Source of the DNA: Paramesorhizobium salinisoli
GTDB taxonomy: Bacteria > Pseudomonadota > Alphaproteobacteria > Rhizobiales > Rhizobiaceae
Assembly (NCBI RefSeq): GCF_003335045.1
Contig: NZ_QOZG01000005.1
Coordinates: 62,001 to 126,000, forward strand
Direction of reading: 5' to 3'
DNA: 64,000 nt
Under the pieces are notes generated by a model. The model was not told the origin of the DNA. It saw only the letters and a program-made list of their open reading frames with translations, and searched no databases. The translations under genes and the position numbers were made by a program. Positions 27,018 through 36,816 of the stretch are shown here, in pieces (the stretch's first letter is position 1; each line of letters begins with the position of its first letter).

Positions 27018-27983
27018 ATGGAATTGAGCAGGCGGAAACCAAGCAAGCGACTTTTCGCTGCGATGCTGGCAACCAGCATGTGCTTTGCGATCCTCGGCGG
27101 TGAAGCTATGCTGCATCCTGCCGCAGCGGACGAAATCAAGGTGCTGGTCGATAGCAATCCGATCACCAGCTACGATATTCAGCGGCGCGCAGCATTTCTC
27201 AAGCTGCAGCGCAAGAAGGGCAATCTCACGCAGATGGCCCGCGAAGAGCTGACGGACGACATGCTGAAGCGCATGGAGATGAAGCGCCGCAATGTCACCA
27301 TCTCCGACAAGGAAATCGACCAGGCATTTGCCGGATTTGCCTCGCGCAACAAGCTGACGACGACGCAGCTTTCCGAAGTCCTCAACAAGGCGGGCGTCAC
27401 GCCCGAGCATTTCAAAACCTTCATCATGGTGCAGATGGGCTGGAACCGGGTTCTGAGTTCCCGGATGCGCGAGACCGGCATGATAAGCGAACAGGATGCC
27501 GTGCAGCGCATGCGTCAGCAGGGCGGCGCCAAGCCTAGCGCTACGGAATATATCCTGCAGCAGGTGATTTTCGTCATTCCCGCCGACAAGCGCAATGCCA
27601 TCATTGGCAAGCGCCGGCAGGAAGCAAACGCCTTCCGCTCGCGTTTCCAGAACTGCAACACCACGCGCCAGCTTGCCAAGGGCATGATCGACGTGACGGT
27701 CCGCGATCTCGGCCGTATCATCGAGCCACGGCTGCCGGGCGATTGGGCTGACGATGTCAAGAAGACTGGGGTCGGCCAGACGACTCCGATCCACGACACC
27801 GAGAAGGGCGTCGAATTCCTGGCCGTCTGTTCGACGCGACAGGTGTCGGACGATCGCGTTGCCCAATTGGTCTTCTCGATGGAAGACGCGGAAAAGAAGC
27901 AGGGCGGCGAGCAGAAAGCCGAAGAAATCAGCGAGAAATATCTTAAGGAGTTGCGGGAGAAAGCCCGCATCGTCAACCGCTAA
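27018..27983 (+). CDS. surA: SurA-type periplasmic chaperone / peptidylprolyl isomerase
   Basis: 321 residues. A signal peptide ends AAA before DEIKVLVDSNPITSYDIQRR, which is the SurA N-terminal opening. The helical chaperone core runs to about residue 165, and one parvulin-like domain follows that is weakly conserved, so it may have little isomerase activity. E. coli SurA has two parvulin domains and 428 residues, so this is the shorter alphaproteobacterial form. It guides outer-membrane proteins such as LptD and Omp25. The order lptD-surA-pdxA-rsmA is conserved with E. coli. Confidence 0.9.
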   Translation: MELSRRKPSKRLFAAMLATSMCFAILGGEAMLHPAAADEIKVLVDSNPITSYDIQRRAAFLKLQRKKGNLTQMAREELTDDMLKRMEMKRRNVTISDKEIDQAFAGFASRNKLTTTQLSEVLNKAGVTPEHFKTFIMVQMGWNRVLSSRMRETGMISEQDAVQRMRQQGGAKPSATEYILQQVIFVIPADKRNAIIGKRRQEANAFRSRFQNCNTTRQLAKGMIDVTVRDLGRIIEPRLPGDWADDVKKTGVGQTTPIHDTEKGVEFLAVCSTRQVSDDRVAQLVFSMEDAEKKQGGEQKAEEISEKYLKELREKARIVNR

Positions 27984-28994
27984 ATGCTGCCGCTGGCCGT
28001 CAGCGGCGGTGATCCCTCAGGCATCGGTCCGGAAATAGCCATTGCCGCATGGAAATTGCGCAAGACGGTCGGCGTGCCGGCGTTCTTCCTCATCGCCGAT
28101 CCGGATCTGATCTCGGCGCGGGCGAGGAACCTTGGCGAGACGATTGCCTTGAAGATCTGCGAACCCGGCGAAGCCGCACTGCTTTTTCCTGATTTTCTGC
28201 CCATTGTGCCGCTGAAAAACCGCCAGATCGACAGTCCGGGCATACCGCTTGCGAAAAATGCGGTGGGTACGATCGAGGCCATCGAACGGGCGGTTGGCTT
28301 CACTTTCGATGGACGGGCCGCGGCGGTTGTCACGTGTCCGATTGCCAAGAAGCCGCTTTACGAGGCGGGGTTTTCCCATCCTGGGCATACGGAATTCCTT
28401 GCGGCCCTTGCCGAGGAGCGCATGAAGACCGCGTTCAGGCCTGTGATGATGCTGGCCGGGCCGGAACTGCGCGCTGTGCCCGTGACGATCCATATTCCGC
28501 TTGCCGAGGTGCCGGGCGCGCTCACGAGCGATGAAATCATCGCGGTATCTCGCATTACTGCCCGCGCGCTGAGGGAAAATTTCGGCATCGCCGAGCCGCG
28601 ACTTGCCATATCGGGCCTCAACCCGCATGCGGGCGAAGGCGGCGCGCTTGGCTGGGAAGACGATGCCGTCATTCGTCCCGCCATCGAGGCGCTGGCTGCG
28701 GAAGGTATCGCCGCGCGCGGTCCGCTTCCCGCCGACACAATGTTCCATGCGCGCGCTCGCGCCACCTATGACGCGGGGATCTGCATGTATCACGATCAGG
28801 CGCTGATCCCCGCCAAGGCGCTCGCCTTCGACGAAACGGTCAACGTCACACTCGGACTGCCCTTCATCCGGACCTCGCCCGACCATGGCACGGCCTTCGA
28901 TATATCCGGCAAGGGCATTGCCCGGCCCGACAGCCTTGTCGCAGCCTTGCTGCTGGCGCGTCGTCTGGCCGACAATGCACGAAACAAGGCATGA
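27984..28994 (+). CDS. pdxA: 4-hydroxythreonine-4-phosphate dehydrogenase
   Basis: 336 residues; the ATG directly follows the surA TAA. It oxidises 4-phosphohydroxy-L-threonine in the DXP-dependent pyridoxal phosphate pathway. Recognised by [12 protein letters not shown] at the start, [14 protein letters not shown] and the HPGHTEFL block, then NPHAGEGG and [12 protein letters not shown], which hold the metal-binding histidines. The stop overlaps rsmA by ATGA. Confidence 0.96.
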   Translation: MLPLAVSGGDPSGIGPEIAIAAWKLRKTVGVPAFFLIADPDLISARARNLGETIALKICEPGEAALLFPDFLPIVPLKNRQIDSPGIPLAKNAVGTIEAIERAVGFTFDGRAAAVVTCPIAKKPLYEAGFSHPGHTEFLAALAEERMKTAFRPVMMLAGPELRAVPVTIHIPLAEVPGALTSDEIIAVSRITARALRENFGIAEPRLAISGLNPHAGEGGALGWEDDAVIRPAIEALAAEGIAARGPLPADTMFHARARATYDAGICMYHDQALIPAKALAFDETVNVTLGLPFIRTSPDHGTAFDISGKGIARPDSLVAALLLARRLADNARNKA

Positions 28995-29815
28995 GCATCG
29001 ATAGCCTGCCTCCGCTTCGCGACGTCATGGAGCGCCATCAGCTGATGGCCAAGAAGTCGCTCGGCCAAAATTTTCTGTTCGACCTCAATCTGACCGCGAA
29101 GATCGCGCGACAGGCAGGCGATCTCAAGGACCAGCCGGTGATCGAGGTCGGCCCGGGGCCAGGCGGGTTGACGCGTGCGCTGCTGGCGCAAGGAGCGTTG
29201 GTGACGGCAATAGAGCGCGACGAGCGCTGCCTGCCGGCGCTGGACGAGATCGCTTCGCATTATCCGGGACGGCTGACGATCATATCCGGCGACGCGCTGG
29301 AGCAGGATTTCTCCGCGCTTGCCGGCAATGGGAGCAAGCCGCGCATCATCGCCAACCTGCCCTACAATGTCGGAACGCAATTGCTGGTGAACTGGCTTTT
29401 GAGCGAGCCCTGGCCGCCCTTCTACGCCTCGATGACGCTGATGTTCCAGCGCGAAGTGGCTGAGCGCATCGTCGCACGTCCCGGCAGCGAGGCCTATGGT
29501 CGGCTTGGTGTCCTCGCCGGGTGGCGGAGCGAGGCGAAGATCGCCTTCGACGTGCCGCCGCAGGCTTTCACGCCGCCGCCCAAGATCACCTCGTCAGTGG
29601 TCCATATCGTGCCACGCGCCGAACCGCTGGCCTGCGATGCCGCGAGCCTCGGCCGGGTAACGCAGGCGGCCTTCGGCCAGCGGCGCAAGATGCTGCGCCA
29701 GAGCATCAAATCGCTCGGCGGCGAAGCCCTGCTGGAAAAAGTCGGCATCGACCCGACGCGCCGGGCGGAGACGCTTGATATCGAAGAGTTCGTCGCGCTC
29801 GCAAACGCGATTTAG
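28991..29815 (+). CDS. rsmA: 16S rRNA dimethyladenosine transferase (KsgA)
   Basis: 274 residues. It dimethylates A1518 and A1519 of 16S rRNA late in 30S assembly. Motifs: [11 protein letters not shown], the SAM loop [13 protein letters not shown], and NLPYNVG as catalytic motif IV. The start ATG overlaps the pdxA stop. It is the last gene of the plus-strand run and ends 3 bp from the gmk stop on the other strand. Confidence 0.97.
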   Translation: MSIDSLPPLRDVMERHQLMAKKSLGQNFLFDLNLTAKIARQAGDLKDQPVIEVGPGPGGLTRALLAQGALVTAIERDERCLPALDEIASHYPGRLTIISGDALEQDFSALAGNGSKPRIIANLPYNVGTQLLVNWLLSEPWPPFYASMTLMFQREVAERIVARPGSEAYGRLGVLAGWRSEAKIAFDVPPQAFTPPPKITSSVVHIVPRAEPLACDAASLGRVTQAAFGQRRKMLRQSIKSLGGEALLEKVGIDPTRRAETLDIEEFVALANAI

Positions 29816-29818
29816 GCC

Positions 29819-30481
29819 TCAAATTCCGGGGTTTTCCTCGAGCAATGTGCTGACGAAATCGAATAGGCCTGGACGGCGGTCGCGGCGGAGGCGTTCGGCG
29901 CCGACGATGGCCTTCACCGCCGCATAGGAGCGGTTCAGGTCCTCGTTGATGACGATATAGTCGTATTTGCTCCATTTCTGGATCTCGAAACGCGCATTTT
30001 GCAGTCGGGTCTCGATCACATCAGGCGTATCCTCCGCACGGCGATGAAGACGCTGCTGAAGTTCGCGCATCGTCGGCGGCAGGATGAAAATCGAGACCAC
30101 GTCGGCTGGCATTTTTTCCTGCAACTGGTCGGCGCCCTGCCAGTCGATGTCGAACAGCATGTCGCGGCCCTCGGCCAGGGCGTTCTCCGCCGTCTCACGC
30201 AAGGTTCCGTAGAAATTGCCGTGGACCTCGGCCCACTCGATCAGCGCCTCGCTGTCGCGCAGGCGCTCAAACTCACGCACAGAGATGAAATGATAGTGCA
30301 CATCTTGTATTTCGCTGGGGCGACGCGGGCGTGTCGTGACGCTGACCGACAACGCCAGATCCATCTCCTTGTCCTCAAGGAGCAGCCGCGCGATCGTCGA
30401 TTTGCCGGCGCCCGATGGCGAGGAAATCACCATCATCAGGCCGCGGCGCTTGATGCCACTTTCGACCGAGGAAATGGCCAT
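29819..30481 (-). CDS. gmk: Guanylate kinase
   Basis: 220 residues; phosphorylates GMP to GDP. P-loop [10 protein letters not shown] near residue 20, SVTTRPRRP (GMP site) and HGNFYGT are present. yicC ends 6 bp upstream, so it is the distal gene of the minus-strand group. The N-terminal [14 protein letters not shown] is longer than usual; an internal ATG (MMVISSPSG) at codon 16 or 17 is an alternative start. Confidence 0.97.
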   Translation of the reverse strand: MAISSVESGIKRRGLMMVISSPSGAGKSTIARLLLEDKEMDLALSVSVTTRPRRPSEIQDVHYHFISVREFERLRDSEALIEWAEVHGNFYGTLRETAENALAEGRDMLFDIDWQGADQLQEKMPADVVSIFILPPTMRELQQRLHRRAEDTPDVIETRLQNARFEIQKWSKYDYIVINEDLNRSYAAVKAIVGAERLRRDRRPGLFDFVSTLLEENPGI

Positions 30482-30487
30482 AATGAA

Positions 30488-31399
30488 CTACTCCAGATTC
30501 TGTACCTGTTCGCGAAATTGATCGACGACCGCCTTCAGCTCAAGCCCGATGGCGGTGATCGAAGCCGCGTTCGATTTTGAGCACAGCGTGTTGGCTTCGC
30601 GATTGAATTCCTGGCTGAGGAAATCGAGCTTGCGCCCAATGGGGCCGCCCGCGCCAATCAACTGGCGGGCCGAGGCCACATGAGTATCGAGACGATCGAG
30701 CTCTTCCTGAATGTCGGCCTTGGTGGCGAGGAAAGCCGCTTCCATGTAGAGCCGCGTTTCGTCCAGTCCGCTTGCGGCATCGAGAAGCAATGCCATCTGC
30801 GCCGCAAGGCGCGCCCTGACGGCTTCAACGCTGCGGGAGGCATCATTGCGTGCGCGCTCGGCCAGTTCGGCGATCATATCGATCTGGCCGGCAAGGATGG
30901 CGCCGATGGAGCTGCCTTCCGCACGCCTCGCATCGCCGAGAGCGGCAAGCGCGCCGTCCAGCGCCGCCAGGATCGCTGCCTCAAGATCGGCCTGCGTCTC
31001 CTGGCTCTCCGTTTCCTGCGGCTGGTCCAGGACGCCGCGCAAGGCCAGAATGCCATCGACGCTCGCCGGCGCCAGCCCGTATTGCGTACGCAGGCGCTCG
31101 CCGACGGCCATGACATTGGCCAGATAGCTTTCATTGATGGCGACATCGGATTTGGCAGCCGACCGCTCGACCGTCAGCCCCGCCTGAAAATTGCCGCGTG
31201 AGAAATGCCGTGCAAGCATGGTGCGCGCCGGGGGTTCGACACCCTCCAGCCCCTGGGGTAGCCGGAAGCGTACATCAAGCCCCTTGCCGTTGACGGAACG
31301 CAGTTCCCAGACGATACGCGCATCGCCTTTAGCACCCTCTTTGCCGCCGCTATAAACGACGGCATGGCGAGCGAAACCGGTCATGCTCTGCAGAATCAT
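30488..31399 (-). CDS. yicC: YicC-family endoribonuclease-like protein
   Basis: 303 residues. YicC_N domain with SMTGFAR at the start and WELRSVNGKGLDVRFR, then the C-terminal DUF1732 domain with GRKLDFLSQEFNREANTLCSKS. YicC proteins are reported to cut or promote decay of RNA. The mltG-yicC-gmk order is very common in alphaproteobacteria. Confidence 0.93.
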   Translation of the reverse strand: MILQSMTGFARHAVVYSGGKEGAKGDARIVWELRSVNGKGLDVRFRLPQGLEGVEPPARTMLARHFSRGNFQAGLTVERSAAKSDVAINESYLANVMAVGERLRTQYGLAPASVDGILALRGVLDQPQETESQETQADLEAAILAALDGALAALGDARRAEGSSIGAILAGQIDMIAELAERARNDASRSVEAVRARLAAQMALLLDAASGLDETRLYMEAAFLATKADIQEELDRLDTHVASARQLIGAGGPIGRKLDFLSQEFNREANTLCSKSNAASITAIGLELKAVVDQFREQVQNLE

Positions 31400-31431
31400 T
31401 TAATTCCCCGCCTCCAGAGCGCGGTTAGGCC

Positions 31432-32688
31432 TTATTGGCCGGGCTGCGCCGGATTGGCCTCGCCATCAGCACTGCCGGGCACAGCGGCTTTGGCGGCTTC
31501 GTCCTTCTTCTGCTGCTCGACCAGCCTCCAGCGGCGGACATTCTCATTGTGCTCTTTAAGCGTCGCTGAAAAGACATGGCCACCCGTGCCGTCGGCGACG
31601 AAATAGAGATCATTGGTTTTCAGCGGATTGGCCACGGCCTCGAGCGCCGCACGGCCGGGATTGGCGACGGGCGTCGGCGGCAGACCGTTGATAATATAGG
31701 TGTTGTAAGGCGTTGGCTTGTCGATATCCGACCTGAAGATCGGCCGGTCGGCGGGCTTTCCCCTGCCCCCGAACAGACCATAGATGATCGTCGGATCAGA
31801 CTGAAGGCGCATGCCCTTCTGCAGCCGGTTTAGGAAAACGGAAGCCACACGGGGGCGTTCCGACGCCACGCCGGTTTCCTTTTCAACGATAGAAGCGAGC
31901 GTCACGAATTCATTGACGTTCTTCAACGGCAGATCGGGGCTGCGCTTGGCCCAGATCTCATCGATCAGCTTCTTCTGCTCGGCCTCAAGCTTGGTGATGA
32001 CTTCCTGACGCGTCGTGCCGCGGGTAAAGCGTAGCGTATCAGCAAACATGCTGCCCTCGGGCGGCAAGGTAGAGGGAAGATTACCGACCAGCGCATCGTT
32101 CGCCGCGATCCGGTCAAATATCTGCTGGACTGTCAGCCCCTCGGGAATCGTCAGGGAGAGCAGGATCGACTTGCCGCTGCGCAAGGTTTCCATGATGTCA
32201 CGCATGGAGGCATGGGGCGCGATCTCGTATTCGCCCGCCTTCATATCCTTCTCGTGGCCATAGGCGCGGACACCGTAGCGGAATATGCGCGCGTCCGAGA
32301 TGAGGCCGCGACGCTCCAGACCGTCGGCGATCTCCACGATGCCGCTACCCCGCTTGACGAGAAAGGTGCTCGCAACGGCAGATGGGCCCGGCGCGTTGAA
32401 CTGCTGCTTGCCGAAATAGAAGAGCAGCGATGCGCCGACAACTGCCAGAACCAGCAGCGACAGCATGAAATTGGCGAAAACGACAATCTGGCTTCGCGCA
32501 TGGCGCGAACGACGCGGCGGCGGTGGCGGCGTTCCGGGCTCGGGCCGCAGTGCTTCGCTCGCCGATTTGGGCACGATCGGCTTGTGTGCCGGCGTAGCTT
32601 CTGTCGGTTGGGACGGTGTCCCGCCCGCAACCTGCCCCGAAACCTGATCTTCCGGAGTGCCGTTCTCTGGCTTCGCGTCTGAATTCAC
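31432..32688 (-). CDS. mltG: Endolytic murein transglycosylase MltG
   Basis: 418 residues from a GTG start with GAGGTG upstream. A proline-rich cytoplasmic N-terminus of about 65 residues, one membrane helix (VVFANFMLSLLVLAVVGASL), a LysM-like region, then the YceG catalytic domain with the active Glu in ASIVEKETG and SDPTIIYG, PYNTY and NGLPPTPVANPG. It cuts nascent glycan strands and sets their length. It is longer than E. coli MltG because of both tails; the last 30 residues are Ala/Gly/Pro-rich. Confidence 0.95.
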   Translation of the reverse strand: MNSDAKPENGTPEDQVSGQVAGGTPSQPTEATPAHKPIVPKSASEALRPEPGTPPPPPRRSRHARSQIVVFANFMLSLLVLAVVGASLLFYFGKQQFNAPGPSAVASTFLVKRGSGIVEIADGLERRGLISDARIFRYGVRAYGHEKDMKAGEYEIAPHASMRDIMETLRSGKSILLSLTIPEGLTVQQIFDRIAANDALVGNLPSTLPPEGSMFADTLRFTRGTTRQEVITKLEAEQKKLIDEIWAKRSPDLPLKNVNEFVTLASIVEKETGVASERPRVASVFLNRLQKGMRLQSDPTIIYGLFGGRGKPADRPIFRSDIDKPTPYNTYIINGLPPTPVANPGRAALEAVANPLKTNDLYFVADGTGGHVFSATLKEHNENVRRWRLVEQQKKDEAAKAAVPGSADGEANPAQPGQ

Positions 32689-32782
32689 TCGATCACCTCA
32701 GTTCCCATCCTCTTGGGCACAGCAGCACTGTCTAAAAGGTCGGGGGCGATTGCGGCAAAAGCACGGACGCAGCGGCCGTGGC

Positions 32783-34045
32783 TTAAGCCTGATAGCGACG
32801 CAGGACCAGCGACGCGTTTGTGCCCCCAAAACCGAAGGAATTCGACAATACGGTATCAATCTGGCGTTCGCGCGGCTTATGCGGAACGAGATCGATTTTG
32901 GTGTCAACCGCGGGATTGTCAAGATTGAGTGTAGCCGGAGCGATATTATCGCGAATGGCCAATGTGCAGAAGATGGCTTCGGCTGCACCGGCGGCACCCA
33001 GGAGATGTCCGATCGACGATTTGGTCGACGACATCGAGATGCGCGATGCGGCATCACCAACAACACGCTCCACGGCTGCGAGCTCGATCGTATCGGCCAT
33101 GGTCGAGGTGCCGTGCGCGTTGATGTAATCGATTTCGGACGGTGCAATGCCTGCCCTTTTCAGGGCGGCTTCCATGCAGCGCTGCGCGCCCTCGCCGGTT
33201 TCGACCGGCGCCGTGATGTGGAAAGCATCGCCCGAAAGACCGTAGCCGATTACTTCGGCATAGATCTTCGCGCCGCGTTCCAAAGCATGCTCAAGCGCTT
33301 CAAGGACGACAACGCCCGCTCCCTCGCCCATGACAAAACCGTCACGGTCGGCATCCCAGGGACGCGACGCGCGGGTCGGATCGTCGTTGCGATCGGTCGA
33401 AAGCGCCTTGCAGGCGGCAAAGCCCGCGAGCGAGATACGGCTCACCGGAGATTCGGTGCCGCCGGCCACCATGACGTCGGCGTCGCCGAAGGCAATCAGC
33501 CGCGCCGCGTCGCCGATGGCGTGCGCGCCGGTGGAGCAGGCGGTGACGACCGCGTGGTTGGGCCCGCGCAGCTTGTGCTTGATAGAAACATGGCCGGAGG
33601 CGAGATTGATCAGCCGTCCGGGAATGAAGAAGGGAGAGATACGGCGGGGGCCCTTGTCGCGCAGCGTATAGCCGGCCTCGACGATGCCCTCGATGCCGCC
33701 GATGCCCGAACCGATCAGGACGCCCGTGCGGATCTGGTCCTCGTCGCTCTCGGGATGCCAGTTGGCGTCGGCAAGCGCCTGATCTGCAGCGCCCATCGCA
33801 TAGACGATGAAGGGATCGACCTTGCGCTGTTCCTTCGGCTCCATGAAGAGATCGGCGTTGAATGTGCCGTCGGCGCCGTCACCGATGGGAATGCGGCAGG
33901 CGATCTTGCATGGCAGATCGTCGACTTCGAACTCGGTCACGCGGCGCGCGCCACTCTTTCCGGCAAGAAGCCTCGACCAGGTTTCTTCCACGCCGCTTGC
34001 CAGCGGCGACACCAGTCCGAGACCCGTGATTACGACACGCCTCAT
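32783..34045 (-). CDS. fabF: 3-oxoacyl-ACP synthase II
   Basis: 420 residues. Condensing enzyme for chain elongation and, in the FabF type, temperature-dependent cis-vaccenate synthesis. The Cys-His-His triad is in VVTACSTGAHAIG (C170), NAHGTSTM and SSIGHLLGAAG. It starts MRRVVITGLGLVSPLASG. Third after fabG and acpP, a standard fab cluster. Confidence 0.97.
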   Translation of the reverse strand: MRRVVITGLGLVSPLASGVEETWSRLLAGKSGARRVTEFEVDDLPCKIACRIPIGDGADGTFNADLFMEPKEQRKVDPFIVYAMGAADQALADANWHPESDEDQIRTGVLIGSGIGGIEGIVEAGYTLRDKGPRRISPFFIPGRLINLASGHVSIKHKLRGPNHAVVTACSTGAHAIGDAARLIAFGDADVMVAGGTESPVSRISLAGFAACKALSTDRNDDPTRASRPWDADRDGFVMGEGAGVVVLEALEHALERGAKIYAEVIGYGLSGDAFHITAPVETGEGAQRCMEAALKRAGIAPSEIDYINAHGTSTMADTIELAAVERVVGDAASRISMSSTKSSIGHLLGAAGAAEAIFCTLAIRDNIAPATLNLDNPAVDTKIDLVPHKPRERQIDTVLSNSFGFGGTNASLVLRRYQA

Positions 34046-34194
34046 ATTCCACCCTTCAATGCCGACATTGCCATTTCGTGCTTCTGACAGGCAGTGTGCC
34101 GAAACCCGTTCAGGGTATCAGGCGTAAAGCACATTCAGCAGAGAGAATCCGGGCTGGAGACCGAAAGTCGTCCAGCCCGCATATCCGCCTGAAA

Positions 34195-34431
34195 TCAGGC
34201 TTTCGCCTTATCGATGAACTTGACGGCGTCGCCGACGGTCAAGATCGTTTCAGCGGCATCATCAGGGATTTCGACGCCGAATTCTTCCTCGAAAGCCATG
34301 ACGAGTTCGACGGTATCAAGGCTGTCAGCGCCGAGGTCATCAATGAAGCTTGCGCCTTCCGTGACCTTGTCGGCATCTACGCCCAGATGTTCAACAACGA
34401 TTTTCTTGACGCGTTCTGCGGTGTCGCTCAT
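34195..34431 (-). CDS. acpP: Acyl carrier protein
   Basis: 78 residues, start [19 protein letters not shown] at 34431 (the frame extends upstream but without support). The phosphopantetheine site is S37 in GADSLDT. Strongly acidic. The sequence matches my recollection of Brucella AcpP almost fully. It carries growing acyl chains for the neighbouring FabD, FabG and FabF. Confidence 0.98.
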   Translation of the reverse strand: MSDTAERVKKIVVEHLGVDADKVTEGASFIDDLGADSLDTVELVMAFEEEFGVEIPDDAAETILTVGDAVKFIDKAKA

Positions 34432-34625
34432 GTCCGAACCTCGACCTGTGTGTTGTTTCCCTGCCTTGGTTAGCGGCATGGGTGGATGTAATCAAGCTAT
34501 AAGATACCTGCCACGTGACGCTTTCGCGGTGCAACAGGTACCCTGTGGATATTCCTTTCGGAACAGATTGGCCCCCACAAAGCATGCGGCATGCCAATTC
34601 AGCGCGCGCCTTAACACGGTTCCTT

Positions 34626-34667
34626 GCCCGCGCAAAGCGCATTTTGGCCCGGGCAAAGCGCATATTG
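34626..34667. repeat. Two 21-bp tandem repeats between fabG and acpP
   Basis: GCCCGCGCAAAGCGCATTTT and the next unit GCCCGGGCAAAGCGCATATT differ at two positions. They lie in the 289-bp fabG-acpP spacer, about 195 bp upstream of the acpP start, where an extra acpP promoter or operator might be. Confidence 0.7.
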
Positions 34668-34720
34668 CCCTGAGATAGCCGGGTTTGGGGCCCATTTCCG
34701 AGCAAACCGGTTAATTTGGA

Positions 34721-35458
34721 TCAGATCATCGCCATGCCGCCGTTTACGTGCAGGGTCTGCCCCGTGACGTAAGCGGCTTCATCGCTGGCGAGATAGGCGA
34801 CGGCGGCGGCGATCTCGGCGCCAGTGCCCATGCGCCTCATGGGGATAGCCCCCATGATCGTATCCTTCTGCTTTTCATTGAGCTTGTCGGTCATGGCCGA
34901 TTCGATGAAGCCCGGCGCAACGCAATTCACCGTCACGTTACGGCTGGCGATTTCCTGCGCCAGCGATTTGGAAAAGCCGATCAGTCCGGCTTTCGACGCG
35001 CAATAGTTGGCTTGGCCGGGATTGCCGGTGATGCCGACGATCGAGGTGATGTTGATGATGCGGCCATGGCGGCGGCGCATCATCGGGTGGGTCAGTTCCT
35101 TGGTAAGGTTGAACACCGATGTGAGATTGACGTTCAGCACGGCGTCCCAATCGGCGTCGCTCATGCGGACGAACAGGCCATCCCTGGTGATGCCGGCATT
35201 ATTGACGAGGATCTCGACGCCCTCGAGTTCCTTCTCCGCCTTTTCGCCGAGCGCCTTGACTTCCGTGCGGTCCGAAAGATCGGCCGGGAACAGCTTCACC
35301 CGGTCGCCGAGTTCGGCAGCCAGCGCTTCCAGTTTCTCGACACGGGTGCCGTGCAGGCCAACGATTGCGCCCTGCGCATGAAGCGTACGGGCGATAGCCT
35401 CGCCGATACCGCCGGTCGCACCGGTAACGAGGGCCTTGCGGCCATTAAGATCAAACAT
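34721..35458 (-). CDS. fabG: 3-oxoacyl-ACP reductase
   Basis: 245 residues. SDR with TGATGGIG cofactor loop, NNAGITRD, and the catalytic Ser-Tyr-Lys in ITSIVG...YCASK. It uses NADPH to reduce beta-ketoacyl-ACP. Ends GQTLHVNGGMAMI as usual for FabG. It lies 78 bp after fabD, and a longer 289-bp gap separates it from acpP. Confidence 0.97.
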   Translation of the reverse strand: MFDLNGRKALVTGATGGIGEAIARTLHAQGAIVGLHGTRVEKLEALAAELGDRVKLFPADLSDRTEVKALGEKAEKELEGVEILVNNAGITRDGLFVRMSDADWDAVLNVNLTSVFNLTKELTHPMMRRRHGRIINITSIVGITGNPGQANYCASKAGLIGFSKSLAQEIASRNVTVNCVAPGFIESAMTDKLNEKQKDTIMGAIPMRRMGTGAEIAAAVAYLASDEAAYVTGQTLHVNGGMAMI

Positions 35459-35536
35459 TGCGGTTCCTTCCCGTCAATTCTCTTGTGTCCTAGACATGAT
35501 CTCACCTGAAAGTCTGCAACTTTCCGGGACCATGCT

Positions 35537-36475
35537 TTAGAGTGTGGCGAGCGCAGCTTCGATTTCTTCCGCCGTTCCGACAGCGGTTCCGGTCATGTCT
35601 TTCGATATGCGGCGCGCGAGACCGGTCAGCACCTTGCCGGAGCCGATCTCATAAAGCGAAGTGACACCGTTTGCGGCGAACCACTCGATGGTTTCGCGCC
35701 AGCGGACCTGCCCCGTCACTTGGGCGACCAGAAGTGAGGCGATCTCTCCTGCATCGGTCACCGGACCGGCGCGCACATTGGCCACGAGCGGCACCACCGG
35801 GTCGTTCATCTTCACATCCGCCAGCGCCGCGCGCATCGCCTCTGCGGCCGGCGCCATCAGGGCCGAATGGAAGGGCGCCGAGACCGGCAACATGATCGCC
35901 CGCTTGGCGCCGAGATCGGTCGCAAGCTTCGCCGCCATTTCGACCGCGGGCTTCAACCCGGAGATAACGATCTGTCCGCCGCCATTGTCATTGGCGATCT
36001 GGCAGACGCCGCCGGCGGAAGCCTCGGTACAGACCTTCTGCACATCGACGTGCTCCAGACCGATGATCGCCGCCATTGCCCCCTCGCCCACGGGAACCGC
36101 GCGCTGCATGGCATTGCCGCGAATGCGCAGGAGGCGGGCGGTATCGGCGAGCGAAAAGGTTCCGGCAGCGCAAAGCGCCGAATATTCACCGAGCGAATGG
36201 CCCGCGACATAGGACACCTTGTCCTTCAGCGAAAATCCCTTCGCCTCGAGCACACGCATGACGGCGAGCGATACCGCCATCAGGGCCGGCTGGGCATTGG
36301 CCGTCAATGTCAGCGTTTCCTCAGGTCCCTCGAACATGACGGAGGAAAGCTTCTCCCCCAGCGCATCATCCACCTCGTCGAACACGGCGCGCGCCTCGGG
36401 AAAGGTTTCGGCAAGCGCCTTGCCCATGCCGACCGCCTGGCTGCCCTGCCCCGGAAATGTAAATGCTATGGCCAT
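35537..36475 (-). CDS. fabD: Malonyl-CoA-ACP transacylase
   Basis: 312 residues starting MAIAFTFPGQGSQAVGMG at 36475; upstream open frame is spurious. The nucleophile is S94 in GHSLGEYSA, and the partner His is in APFHSALM. It loads malonyl onto AcpP. First gene of the minus-strand fab group; GGAG precedes the start. Confidence 0.97.
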   Translation of the reverse strand: MAIAFTFPGQGSQAVGMGKALAETFPEARAVFDEVDDALGEKLSSVMFEGPEETLTLTANAQPALMAVSLAVMRVLEAKGFSLKDKVSYVAGHSLGEYSALCAAGTFSLADTARLLRIRGNAMQRAVPVGEGAMAAIIGLEHVDVQKVCTEASAGGVCQIANDNGGGQIVISGLKPAVEMAAKLATDLGAKRAIMLPVSAPFHSALMAPAAEAMRAALADVKMNDPVVPLVANVRAGPVTDAGEIASLLVAQVTGQVRWRETIEWFAANGVTSLYEIGSGKVLTGLARRISKDMTGTAVGTAEEIEAALATL

Positions 36476-36816
36476 CGTTGGTCTCCAGCCTCTTTCATCA
36501 ATATTGGCGCGCGGTGTGACCATCGGCAACGCAGAAGTCAAGTGTGACGGGGCCAAAACCCCTGTATCGGTGGGAAATCGGGCCGAATACAAGCGGAATC
36601 GCACATTGCGACAAGCCATGGCCGCTCGGATAATGACAACCCTGACCGGCTTTCGCCCACGAAGGAACGGGCGGAAAACCCGTTGTGCCCGACGCAAAAA
36701 ACCTCGGAACCATTGGTTCCCGTCACCGTTAGAACTTCGTATGCGACGTCTGGAGCAAATGCTTCGGTTGCTTCGATAAACCCCTTGAACCCGAAACATA
36801 ATTTCAGGAGAAGACG
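36476..36816. promoter_or_regulatory. Divergent promoter region fabD / secreted stress protein
   Basis: 341 bp with no supported gene. It holds the fabD promoter on minus (boxes not assigned) and an EcfG-type promoter on plus at 36706-36730. Weak arginine-rich open frames here look like GC artefacts. Confidence 0.55.
36706..36730 (+). promoter_or_regulatory. EcfG (general stress sigma factor) type promoter
   Basis: GGAAC at 36706-36710 and CGTT at 36727-36730 with a 16-nt spacer match the alphaproteobacterial EcfG/RpoE2 consensus GGAAC-N16/17-CGTT. Expected start of transcription is near 36737, leaving about 80 nt before the ATG at 36817. The -35 box also lies in a 15-bp palindrome (GGAACCATTGGTTCC). 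Confidence 0.75.

Noticed and set aside
32657-34087. 476-codon plus-strand frame opposite fabF
   Set aside because: FabF triad is intact on the minus strand; frame is a shadow.
36620-36779. Arg-rich 49-codon frame between fabD and the secreted protein gene
   Set aside because: No ribosome site and it covers the EcfG-type promoter.
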